In this document: positions 1-6,454 of the stretch, one piece after another | Numbering within the stretch: position 1 is the stretch's first letter | How the letters are laid out: each line of letters opens with the position of its first letter | Assembly: GCA_040902855.1 (NCBI GenBank) | Contig: JBBDWN010000027.1 | Location: 1-7,483 of the forward strand | DNA length: 7,483 nt | From: DATHWB01 sp040902855 | Lineage (GTDB): Bacteria; Actinomycetota; Acidimicrobiia; Spongiisociales; ZC4RG35 | Direction: 5' to 3' | Program-made: the position numbers and the translations under genes | The notes under the pieces: generated by a model | The model's input: only the letters and a program-made list of their open reading frames with translations | Database searches by the model: none | Told to the model about the DNA's origin: nothing

Positions 1-12
1 CCCCCCCCCCCC
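1..12. repeat. Homopolymer run of 12 C at the window edge
   Basis: The first twelve bases are all C, followed directly by GGTCCG and the start region of the GDPD gene. The reading frame of that gene is open through the run back to base 1, so the run would read as prolines if the gene began further upstream. A C12 run at the very end of a sequence is often an assembly or sequencing artefact, but it could be the end of a C-rich intergenic repeat like those in the tail of this window. Confidence 0.6.
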
Positions 13-18
13 GGTCCG

Positions 19-1053
19 TTGGTTCCGAGCCGGCTTTCTCCGGTGGCGTGGCGCAGGTCCGCCGCCGGTGCGGTCCTGTTGTTCGCAGTCACGGCTTGCG
101 CACCCACCCAGCCAGGGGAGATGAGTGACGTGCCGGAGCCAGGCCCGAAGGTGGGTGTCTCCTATGACCTCCAGGGCCATCGAGGTGCCCGCGGTCTGCG
201 CCCCGAGAACACGCTGCCGGCTGTCGAAGCCGCCCTCGAAGCAGGGGTGTCGACCGTGGAACTGGATCTGCATTTCAGCTCCGACCGCAGGGTGGTGGTC
301 TGGCACGATCCGAAAATCGACCCGTCCAAGTGCGGGGTCGATCCGTCGGCTTCGCTTCTGGTGCCAGACCCCGACGTCCTGGCGACTGTCGAGTTGATGG
401 TCGCTCGGTTGACCGTCGCCGAACTCGCCGCCTATCGATGCGACCGCAATCCCGACCCCACCAGTTTTCCCGATCAGACCGTCACCGACTCCGGTCTGGC
501 GGGTGATCGGTATGGCATCGTCGAAGTCGGACAGATCTTCGACTTCGTGGATGCATATGCCCGAGCGGAGACGACGGAGGCGGCCCTCGGTGAAAGAGCC
601 GGCCGCGTCGAGTTCAACCTCGAGCTGAAGCGGCGGCCGGACCATCCCGAATACATCGACGACACCTTCGACGGGATCTCCCCCGGCGCATTCGAACTGG
701 CCTTGCTGGAGGAGATCGACGCTCGAGATCTGAGGGGCCGGGTGGTGGTCCAGAGCTTCGACCATCGTTCATTGTGGGCGCTGGGATCGATAGCTCCCGA
801 CATCCGGCTCTCGGTGCTCACACGTCGAGGGGATCCCACCGATTTCGAACGGTGGGCGGACCAGGGGGCCTCCATCTGGTCCCCGGATTGGCGGGAGGTG
901 GATAGCGCTACGTTGGCGGCCGCGCATCGGGCCGGCCTGGAAGTGATCCCGTGGACTGTGAACGATTCCGAGCTGATGGACAATCTGATCACGTTGGGTG
1001 TCGACGGGATCATCACGGACCGGCCCGATCTGGCACCGGCGGGCCATCGTTGA
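19..1053 (+). CDS. Glycerophosphodiester phosphodiesterase family lipoprotein
   Basis: Predicted to hydrolyse glycerophosphodiesters (deacylated phospholipids or similar headgroups) to glycerol 3-phosphate and an alcohol, outside the cytoplasmic membrane. A basic stretch (WRR, residues 11-13) and a hydrophobic segment lead into the lipobox VTAC, so Cys27 should be lipidated. The GDPD barrel starts at residues 51-56 (LQGHRG). Expected active-site residues are visible: His54-Arg55, Glu63-Asn64, metal ligands Glu81 and Asp83, His96-Asp97, then Glu202 and Lys204 in NLELK. The C-terminal part has VQSFDHRSL and the closing IPWTVND...GVDGIITDRPD typical of the family. Apart from Cys27 only Cys105 and Cys141 occur, a plausible disulfide in an exported protein (inference). 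The TTG at 19 is uncertain: GTG at 43 gives a neater 19-residue signal peptide, no clear ribosome site is visible, and the frame is open to the window edge. Length (344 residues) suits the family. The natural substrate is unknown. Confidence 0.9.
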   Translation: MVPSRLSPVAWRRSAAGAVLLFAVTACAPTQPGEMSDVPEPGPKVGVSYDLQGHRGARGLRPENTLPAVEAALEAGVSTVELDLHFSSDRRVVVWHDPKIDPSKCGVDPSASLLVPDPDVLATVELMVARLTVAELAAYRCDRNPDPTSFPDQTVTDSGLAGDRYGIVEVGQIFDFVDAYARAETTEAALGERAGRVEFNLELKRRPDHPEYIDDTFDGISPGAFELALLEEIDARDLRGRVVVQSFDHRSLWALGSIAPDIRLSVLTRRGDPTDFERWADQGASIWSPDWREVDSATLAAAHRAGLEVIPWTVNDSELMDNLITLGVDGIITDRPDLAPAGHR

Positions 1054-1062
1054 GGCTGTGGC

Positions 1063-1162
1063 NNNNNNNNNNNNNNNNNNNNNNNNNNNNNNNNNNNNNN
1101 NNNNNNNNNNNNNNNNNNNNNNNNNNNNNNNNNNNNNNNNNNNNNNNNNNNNNNNNNNNNNN
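1063..1162. other. Assembly gap of exactly 100 N
   Basis: One hundred consecutive N separate the end of the GDPD gene (stop at 1051-1053) from the next gene. Exactly 100 is a common placeholder for a scaffold gap of unknown size, so true distance and content are unknown. The start codon, ribosome site and signal sequence of the downstream propeller/VCBS gene very likely lie here. Adjacency of the two flanking genes should not be assumed. Confidence 0.97.
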
Positions 1163-3370
1163 GTGGCGACCGGACTCGTGCTGGGCCCGGACGATCTCGA
1201 GACGGACATGACGCCGCTCAACCGGGTGGAACTGGTGAATCCCTTCGACATCGCCTTCACCGAGGACGGATCTCCGGTGGTCACAGATGCCAGCGAGAAC
1301 GGGGTCGCGGCCCGCAATCCCGACGGCACCACTTCTTTCATCCATCGCTTCGATCAGATCCCTGCACCGGGAAACGAGTCGCTGCGGATCGATGCGGTTC
1401 CGACGGGAATCGCCCGGGTGGGCGACGAGTTCTACGTGACCCTCACTGGTGGCTGTCCTTATCCGGAGGGCTCCGGCCGGCTGGTGGCCATCGACGGACA
1501 GCGCGGCGAACGGACGGTGGTGGCAGGGCTGAACATGCCGATCGATGTGGCCCGGGCAGACGACGGGACCATCTGGCTGCTCGAATTCGCCCGGTTCGAC
1601 CCCGACGGCTCCTGCTTCACAGGCGAGGGCTATCGGCCGGGGACGGGGAGGCTCAGCAGGGTCGTGGACGATCGGGTAGAACCGGTGCTGGAAGGGCTGG
1701 ACTTTCCCGGCGCCCTGGCGATCGCTCCCGACGGATCCATCTACGTGAGCGAGACCTTCGCCGGACGCGTGTTGCGAGTGACCTTCGACGAGCCCCCCGA
1801 CGATGCCAGCCGGCAGGCGGCAGCACCCTGGCGCTTCACCGACGTCGCCTCCGACGTGGGGTTGGACTTTCGTCACGGGGCATTCCAGACGAAGGTCTCG
1901 ACGGATCCGACGGCGATGATGGGTGGTGGACTCTGCTGGATCGATATCGACGGGGACGGCTGGCTCGACCTGTACGTCGTCAACAGCCATGCCGTCTCCG
2001 AGATCGGCTACTGGGAGGAGCAGGGAGGCCTGCCCCGCAATCAGCTCTACCGGAACGTCGAGGGAGCGTTCGAGAACGTGAGCGACGGCAGCGGCGCCGA
2101 CCTCGCCCACCGGGGAATGGGCTGCGTGGCGGCCGACTTCGACGGTGACGGCCACACCGATCTCTACGTCACCGCCGACGGCCCGAATGCCCTGCTGATG
2201 AACGACGGCGACGGCCGATTCGCCGAAGTGGCTGCCGCGGCCGGCGTCGACACGCCGGGTTGGAGTTCGGCGGCGGCGGTGGGCGATGTCGACGGAGACG
2301 GAGATCTGGATCTGTTCGTCGGGTCCTACATCGACACCGAGAAGATGATCGACAAGCCCAGCGGGGCCTTTCCCCAGGATTTCTTGGGCATCGTCAACCA
2401 CCTGTACCTCAACGACGGTTCGGGGCAATTCGAGGCCGTGACACGAGAGGCGGGACTGTCCGAGGAGGAACGCACCCTCGGGGCGGTGTTCTCCGATATC
2501 GACGGTGACGGTGATCTCGACCTGTATGTCGCCAACGACGGGCATCCCAACCGCCTCTACGAGAACCGGGCTGGTGACGGGTCGCTCGGCTTCGAGTTCG
2601 TCGACATGACGATCGACGCAGGAGTGGGGGACTCCGGGAGCGGGATGGGGATCGCAGCAGGCGACTTCGACGAGGATGGCGGGATGGACCTCTTCGTCAC
2701 CAATTGGGACGTGGAGTTCCATGCCCTCTACCGGAACCAGCGAAGCGGCGAGGATCTCACTTTCGATTTCGTCACCTACCGTGTCGGCTTGGCGGGTTTC
2801 GGAGTCGGTGACACCGGCTGGGGAGCGACCTGGGGCGACTTCGACAACGACACCGATCTCGACCTCCTGGTCGTCAACGGTCGGGTGCCGATGGAAGGCA
2901 CGGAGCGAGACGAGGAGTTGGTGAGGCTTTTCGGGAACCTCTTCGCAGAAGGAAAACCGGGAGAGCTGCGTGACTGGACGGAGCGGGTGGAATTGGACGG
3001 CGTCGGGCCGCTCCGTGCCCGTGGCAGCGCGGTTGCCGACTTCGACAACGACGGGGACCTCGACGTCGCCGTCAACCAGATCGGGCGTGACGTCGTGCTG
3101 CTCAGGAACGAAGGCGCATTGTCCGGATGGCTGTCGGTGGAGGTGAAGCCGGCCGAGCCAGGGACGATGGTCATGGTGGAGTTGACCGACGGACGGGTGC
3201 TGACCCGGGAGCTCCGGATAGGTGGGAGCTATCTGGCGTCCGAAGATCCCAGAGCCCACTTCGGGATCGACGACCGCGAAGCCGTCGACGTGGTCGTGCG
3301 GTGGCCGGACGGAACGGTCGAGCGGCGCACAGACGTGTCGGCGAACCAGCGAATCGTGATCACCCGCTGA
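1163..3370 (+). CDS. ScyD/ScyE-like propeller + VCBS/FG-GAP repeats + ASPIC/UnbV protein (CRTAC1-like), 5' end missing
   Basis: The visible part is 735 residues, open at its N-terminus into the gap. Numbering here starts at base 1163. Residues 1 to about 210 look like an NHL/SMP-30-type beta-propeller of the ScyD/ScyE kind: VATGL, NPFDIAFTEDG, DAVPTGIA, MPIDVARADDGTIWLLEFA and FPGALAIAPDGSIYVSE are blade-like repeats. Two Cys (GGCPYP, DGSCFTG) could pair. After a linker, WRFTDVASDVGLDFRHG opens a CRTAC1-type VCBS region with seven calcium-loop motifs (about residues 261-634). Residues 655-735 form an ASPIC/UnbV domain (LRIGGSYLASEDPRAHFGI, VVRWPDGTVERR, ANQRIVITR). Such proteins are normally exported and calcium-stabilised, with adhesion or ligand-binding roles suggested but rarely proved. 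A signal peptide would be in the missing part. Function is unknown; ScyD itself has no established biochemical role. A frame that seems to begin at 998 only crosses the N run and is not a real start. Confidence 0.85.
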   Translation: MATGLVLGPDDLETDMTPLNRVELVNPFDIAFTEDGSPVVTDASENGVAARNPDGTTSFIHRFDQIPAPGNESLRIDAVPTGIARVGDEFYVTLTGGCPYPEGSGRLVAIDGQRGERTVVAGLNMPIDVARADDGTIWLLEFARFDPDGSCFTGEGYRPGTGRLSRVVDDRVEPVLEGLDFPGALAIAPDGSIYVSETFAGRVLRVTFDEPPDDASRQAAAPWRFTDVASDVGLDFRHGAFQTKVSTDPTAMMGGGLCWIDIDGDGWLDLYVVNSHAVSEIGYWEEQGGLPRNQLYRNVEGAFENVSDGSGADLAHRGMGCVAADFDGDGHTDLYVTADGPNALLMNDGDGRFAEVAAAAGVDTPGWSSAAAVGDVDGDGDLDLFVGSYIDTEKMIDKPSGAFPQDFLGIVNHLYLNDGSGQFEAVTREAGLSEEERTLGAVFSDIDGDGDLDLYVANDGHPNRLYENRAGDGSLGFEFVDMTIDAGVGDSGSGMGIAAGDFDEDGGMDLFVTNWDVEFHALYRNQRSGEDLTFDFVTYRVGLAGFGVGDTGWGATWGDFDNDTDLDLLVVNGRVPMEGTERDEELVRLFGNLFAEGKPGELRDWTERVELDGVGPLRARGSAVADFDNDGDLDVAVNQIGRDVVLLRNEGALSGWLSVEVKPAEPGTMVMVELTDGRVLTRELRIGGSYLASEDPRAHFGIDDREAVDVVVRWPDGTVERRTDVSANQRIVITR
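1943..3064 (+). repeat. Seven tandem DxDxDGxxD calcium-loop motifs (VCBS/FG-GAP blades)
   Basis: Coding repeats inside the propeller/VCBS gene. The acidic loops start at 1943 (DIDGDGWLD), 2135 (DFDGDGHTD), 2285 (DVDGDGDLD), 2495 (DIDGDGDLD), 2663 (DFDEDGGMD), 2837 (DFDNDTDLD) and 3038 (DFDNDGDLD). Each is followed by a hydrophobic strand such as LYVVN, LFVGS or LLVVN. Spacings are 192, 150, 210, 168, 174 and 201 bases, all multiples of three. Loop 6 has Thr where the others have Gly (NDTD), and loop 5 has Glu in place of Gly/Asn. Seven motifs fit a seven-bladed integrin-alpha-like propeller (inference). Confidence 0.88.
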
Positions 3371-3371
3371 G

Positions 3372-3413
3372 CTGTTGGTCACGGGGACTTGGGGTGCGGT
3401 CTGTTGCTCACGG
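3372..3413. repeat. Imperfect 13-base direct repeat just after the VCBS gene
   Basis: CTGTTGGTCACGG at 3372-3384 recurs as CTGTTGCTCACGG at 3401-3413, 12 of 13 bases identical, with a 29-base period. It begins two bases after the stop codon of the upstream gene. It could be an operator pair, a slippage remnant or chance. I found no clear intrinsic terminator hairpin with a T-run here. Confidence 0.4.
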
Positions 3414-3502
3414 CCCCCTCGACCTTCGATGTCCCGGAAGCGGACTTGGCTGCCGGAACGCACTCGGGTCCGTTGGGAATCTCCTGTGGAAAAGTCGCTG
3501 GA

Positions 3503-3540
3503 CTGACGTCTCACGTCGCAGTAGCGCCGATTAGGTTCGG
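3503..3540 (+). promoter_or_regulatory. Possible promoter/operator of the molybdenum hydroxylase operon
   Basis: The 196 bases between 3371 and 3566 hold no gene and should contain the operon promoter. The best -10-like hexamer is TAGGTT at 3532-3537, which fits the loose actinobacterial TAnnnT pattern and would give a leader of roughly 20-25 bases. There is no convincing TTGACA-like -35 at 16-18 bases: CTGACG at 3503 lies 23 bases away. A small dyad, GACGT-CTC-ACGTC (3505-3517), sits just upstream of the -10-like site where an operator might be, but five-base arms can occur by chance. This is a suggestion only. Confidence 0.22.
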
Positions 3541-3553
3541 GGTACGTCATCCG

Positions 3554-3559
3554 AAGGAG
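3554..3559 (+). promoter_or_regulatory. Ribosome binding site that fixes the TTG start of the iron-sulfur subunit
   Basis: AAGGAG lies 7 bases before the TTG at 3567. The next in-frame alternative, GTG at 3573, would be 13 bases away and would remove the first two residues of the opening beta-strand (MQVSLTVNG), so the TTG is preferred. Confidence 0.75.
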
Positions 3560-3566
3560 ACTTCTC

Positions 3567-4067
3567 TTGCAAGTGTCACTGACTGTCAATGGGGAATCGG
3601 TTTCGGCCGACGTCGAACCGAGAACCCTCCTCGTCCATCTCATCCGGGAGAACCTCGACCTGACCGGCACCCATGTCGGTTGTGAAACGTCGTACTGCGG
3701 TGCCTGCACGGTGCTCGTGGACGGCAAGTCCGTGAAGTCGTGCACCATGCTGGCGGTTCAGGCCGCCGGCGCCGACGTCACCACCATCGAAGGCCTCGCC
3801 GACGGCGACCAGATGCACCCGATCCAGGAGGGCTTCTGGGAGCGGCACGGCCTGCAGTGCGGTTACTGCACGCCCGGGATGATCATGTCCGCAGCCGGGC
3901 TGCTGGCCGAGAACCCCAGCCCCTCCGAAGACGAGATCCGCCATGGCATCGAAGGCAACCTGTGTCGGTGCACTGGCTATCACAACATCGTGAAAGCCAT
4001 CGACTACGCCGCCGCCAAGATGCGCGGCGAGACGCCTGCGCCGGCCGAATGGGAGGTGACGGCATGA
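3567..4067 (+). CDS. coxS: [2Fe-2S] iron-sulfur subunit of a form II Cox-like molybdenum hydroxylase
   Basis: Small electron-transfer subunit of a xanthine-oxidase-family enzyme, passing electrons from the molybdenum centre to the FAD subunit in the cytoplasm. At 166 residues it has the usual length of about 150-170. The N-terminal plant-ferredoxin-like domain (about 1-77) has the cluster ligands Cys39, Cys44, Cys47 (CETSYCGAC) and Cys59. The C-terminal four-helix domain carries the second cluster: Cys98 and Cys101 in LQCGYCTPGM, then Cys133 and Cys135 in NLCRCTGYHNIV. Gln97 before Cys98 is the residue that in this family typically contacts the cofactor. All eight cysteines are present, so the subunit looks functional. 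Its stop overlaps the start of the large subunit gene (ATGA), which suggests translational coupling. The symbol is the family label used for form II operons and does not imply CO oxidation; CutS- or NdhS-type naming would fit equally well. Confidence 0.93.
   Translation: MQVSLTVNGESVSADVEPRTLLVHLIRENLDLTGTHVGCETSYCGACTVLVDGKSVKSCTMLAVQAAGADVTTIEGLADGDQMHPIQEGFWERHGLQCGYCTPGMIMSAAGLLAENPSPSEDEIRHGIEGNLCRCTGYHNIVKAIDYAAAKMRGETPAPAEWEVTA
4052..4059 (+). promoter_or_regulatory. Strong Shine-Dalgarno for the large subunit
   Basis: GGAGGTGA matches the anti-Shine-Dalgarno consensus over eight bases and ends in the last codons of the small subunit gene. GGAGG is 7 bases from the ATG at 4064. This decides the start: the same frame stays open upstream to 3740, but that stretch is only a shadow of the small subunit gene. 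Confidence 0.85.
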
Positions 4068-6442
4068 GTACCACCAGCGCACTCGGAGGAGTCGTCCGCC
4101 GTCGCGAGGATCCGGCACTCGTCGCAGGAACCGGTCTCTACGTCGACGATGTCAAGCGCACCGGAATGCTGTATGCCGCTTTCGTTCGGAGCCCCTACGC
4201 CCACGCCACCATCACTTCGATCGATTCTGCGGAGGCGCGGTCGCTGCCGGGCGTGAAGGCGATCTACACGGCCGATGACGTTCGTCATCTCGGGCCGCTA
4301 CCGGCCCAGGTGCCGGTCGGTCAGGTGCGGCCGCTGCTGGCCGACGGGATCGTCAAGCACATGGGTGAGGCGGTGGCAATGGTCGTTGCCGCCACCCGGG
4401 CAGAAGCACAAGACGCCGCCGACGCCGTCTTCGTCGACTACGACGTGCTCGAACCCGTCATCGACCTCAAGGATGCCGCTTCGGACCGGGCGAAAGTCCA
4501 CGACGGTCTCGACTCGAACATCCTGATCACCTGGACCACGCCGTTCGGCGCCGACGAGGAAGCGCAGGCGGCCCTCGCGAACCAGATCGCCGAGGCCAAG
4601 GCTCGTGACGACACGGTCACCGTTTCACTCGAGATGATCAACCAGCGTCTGCTCCCAACTGCGATCGAGCCGCGCTCGGTCGTCGCCGAATGGAACAGCG
4701 GATACGGCGAGATGACCCTGTGGTCGTCCTCGCAGATGATCTCCGCGGTTGCCGGCGCAGTCGGCAAGGTGCTGGGTATCCCCTACAACCAGGTGCACGG
4801 CATCGCCCCCGAGGTCGGGGGTGGCTTCGGGGCGAAATTGAACGTCTACCCCGACGAGATTCTCGTGCCATGGGCGGCGCAGCAACTCGGCAAGGCGGTC
4901 AAGTACACCGAGACCCGTCGTGAGGCTGCCGTCTCCACGATCCAGGGTCGAGGGTGGATCGGGACGGCGACCATCACCGGCACTCGCGACGGCGAGGTGT
5001 TGGGCTACGAACTCGACGCCATCTGCGATATGGGGGCGTACTCCCAGAACTTCACGGTGGCCATCCCGTTCCTCGGGGTGTTCGTGGGGTCGGGTCAGTA
5101 CAAGTTCCCGACACGGCTCAAGCTCGACTGCGTCACGACTCACATGCAGACGACCGACGCCTACCGAGGCGCAGGACGACCCGAGGCGATCTACTACCTC
5201 GAGCGCATCATGGATGCGTATTCCCGCGAGATCGGGATGGATCCGGCCGCCGTCCGCATGAAGAACTTCATCCCGAACGAGGCCTTCCCGTCTGCCATCT
5301 CGCCGGTCGGGTTCGCCATCGACACCGGCGACTACGGGACCAACCTGCAGGCGATGCTCGACCTGCCCGAGTACGCCGAGATGAAGGCGGAACGGGAACG
5401 GCTGCGAGCTGAAGGCAAACTCGCCGGCCTGGGACTTTCCACCTACATGGAAGTCTGCGGATTCGGTCCTTCCGGTCTTGTCGACCTCGGGTTCTCGTGG
5501 GCCGAGTACGGGGTTCCGTCGGCGTTCAATGGGTCCGGAGTGGTCCGGGTCAACCCGGACGGGACGGCCAACGTGATCATCGGAACCGGGCCGTCCGGAC
5601 AGGGCCATAAGACGACGTGGTCTCAAATCGTCTCCCAGCAGACCGGGATCGAGATGGACAAGATCCGCGTCACCTACGGCGACACCAAGGAAGCGCCCAT
5701 CTCGATCGGATCGTTCGGTTCGAGGTCGGCTGCGGTGGACGGTTCGGCGGCGTTCGAGGCCGCCGGCAAGGTGCGGGACAAGGCCGCCAAGGTGGCCGCT
5801 CATTTGTTGGAGGCATCCGAGGACGACATCCGCTTCGAAGACGGGGCGGCGTATGTCGCCGGATCCCCTGACAAGTCGGTGACGTGGGAGGAGATCGCCA
5901 AGGTCGCCTACCAGCCGCACCTGCTCCCGGAAGGGATGGAGGGCGGAATGGAAGCCCACGCCATCTTCAGCCCGGCGAATGCGACGTGGCCGTTCGGAAC
6001 GATGGCGTGTCTCGTCAGCGTCGACGCCGACACCGGGGATGTGAAGATCCTGCGGTGGGTCAACGTCGATGACTGTGGCAACGTGATCAACCCGATGATC
6101 GTCGACGGCCAGATCCATGGAGGGGTCGCCCAGGGGATCGGCCAGGCGCTGTTCGAAGACGCCATCTACGACTCGGCAGGCAATCTGCTGACTGCCGGAC
6201 TCATCGACTACCCGATGCCGACGGCCACCGACGTGCCCAACTACGAGTTGCACAGGACAGTGACACCGACCGATGTGAATCCGCTCGGTGTCAAAGGCGT
6301 CGGTGAGGCGGGAACGATCGGATCGGCGCAGACTCTGGTCAACGCCGTGGTCGACGCACTCGCCGACCTCGGCGTCAGACACGTCGACATGCCGATGCGG
6401 CCGAAGCGTGTGTGGCAGGCGATGCAAGACGCGAAGAACTGA
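4064..6442 (+). CDS. coxL: Molybdopterin-binding catalytic subunit, form II Cox-like / xanthine dehydrogenase family
   Basis: Catalytic subunit (792 residues, close to the usual 760-810) of a molybdenum hydroxylase binding Mo-molybdopterin-cytosine dinucleotide. The N-terminal a/b hammerhead domain opens with VRRREDPALVAGTGLYVDD and has FVRSPYAHA. Cofactor and active-site segments follow: Gln224 (SSSQ), GGGFGAK at 252-258, AYRGAGR at 366-372, SGQGHKT with Gln513, DDCGNVINPMIVDGQIHGG, and GVKGVGEAGTIGS with Glu748, the expected catalytic glutamate. Genuine form I CO dehydrogenase has AY-x-CSFR with a Mo/Cu-bridging cysteine; here Gly369 takes that place, so CO oxidation should not be assumed. 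Form II enzymes are a broad group whose members act on varied N-heterocycles, purines or aldehydes, or have no known substrate. It overlaps the small subunit gene by four bases and is followed after 12 bases by the FAD subunit. No maturation gene (CoxD/E/F- or MocA-like) lies in this window. Family is certain, substrate unknown. Confidence 0.94.
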   Translation: MSTTSALGGVVRRREDPALVAGTGLYVDDVKRTGMLYAAFVRSPYAHATITSIDSAEARSLPGVKAIYTADDVRHLGPLPAQVPVGQVRPLLADGIVKHMGEAVAMVVAATRAEAQDAADAVFVDYDVLEPVIDLKDAASDRAKVHDGLDSNILITWTTPFGADEEAQAALANQIAEAKARDDTVTVSLEMINQRLLPTAIEPRSVVAEWNSGYGEMTLWSSSQMISAVAGAVGKVLGIPYNQVHGIAPEVGGGFGAKLNVYPDEILVPWAAQQLGKAVKYTETRREAAVSTIQGRGWIGTATITGTRDGEVLGYELDAICDMGAYSQNFTVAIPFLGVFVGSGQYKFPTRLKLDCVTTHMQTTDAYRGAGRPEAIYYLERIMDAYSREIGMDPAAVRMKNFIPNEAFPSAISPVGFAIDTGDYGTNLQAMLDLPEYAEMKAERERLRAEGKLAGLGLSTYMEVCGFGPSGLVDLGFSWAEYGVPSAFNGSGVVRVNPDGTANVIIGTGPSGQGHKTTWSQIVSQQTGIEMDKIRVTYGDTKEAPISIGSFGSRSAAVDGSAAFEAAGKVRDKAAKVAAHLLEASEDDIRFEDGAAYVAGSPDKSVTWEEIAKVAYQPHLLPEGMEGGMEAHAIFSPANATWPFGTMACLVSVDADTGDVKILRWVNVDDCGNVINPMIVDGQIHGGVAQGIGQALFEDAIYDSAGNLLTAGLIDYPMPTATDVPNYELHRTVTPTDVNPLGVKGVGEAGTIGSAQTLVNAVVDALADLGVRHVDMPMRPKRVWQAMQDAKN

Positions 6443-6443
6443 G

Positions 6444-6449
6444 AGGAGG
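6444..6449 (+). promoter_or_regulatory. Ribosome binding site of the FAD subunit
   Basis: AGGAGG lies 5 bases before the ATG at 6455 and starts two bases after the large-subunit stop (6440-6442). With a 12-base spacer there is no room for a separate promoter, so this gene is expected to be cotranscribed. Confidence 0.8.
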
Positions 6450-6454
6450 ACAGG

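Noticed and set aside
998..1162. Start of the propeller/VCBS protein at 998
   Set aside because: This stretch lies inside the GDPD gene and continues only because N codons are read as open. The true start is in or beyond the gap.
1013..3748. Open reading frame of 911 codons on the minus strand opposite the propeller/VCBS gene
   Set aside because: It crosses the N run, shows no recognisable domain and mirrors a gene with clear domains. Long antisense frames are expected in GC-rich coding DNA.
3740..4063. Upstream extension of the large subunit gene
   Set aside because: The extension is a shadow of the iron-sulfur subunit in another frame (Arg/His-rich, no homology pattern). The ATG at 4064 has a strong ribosome site and the family's normal N-terminus.
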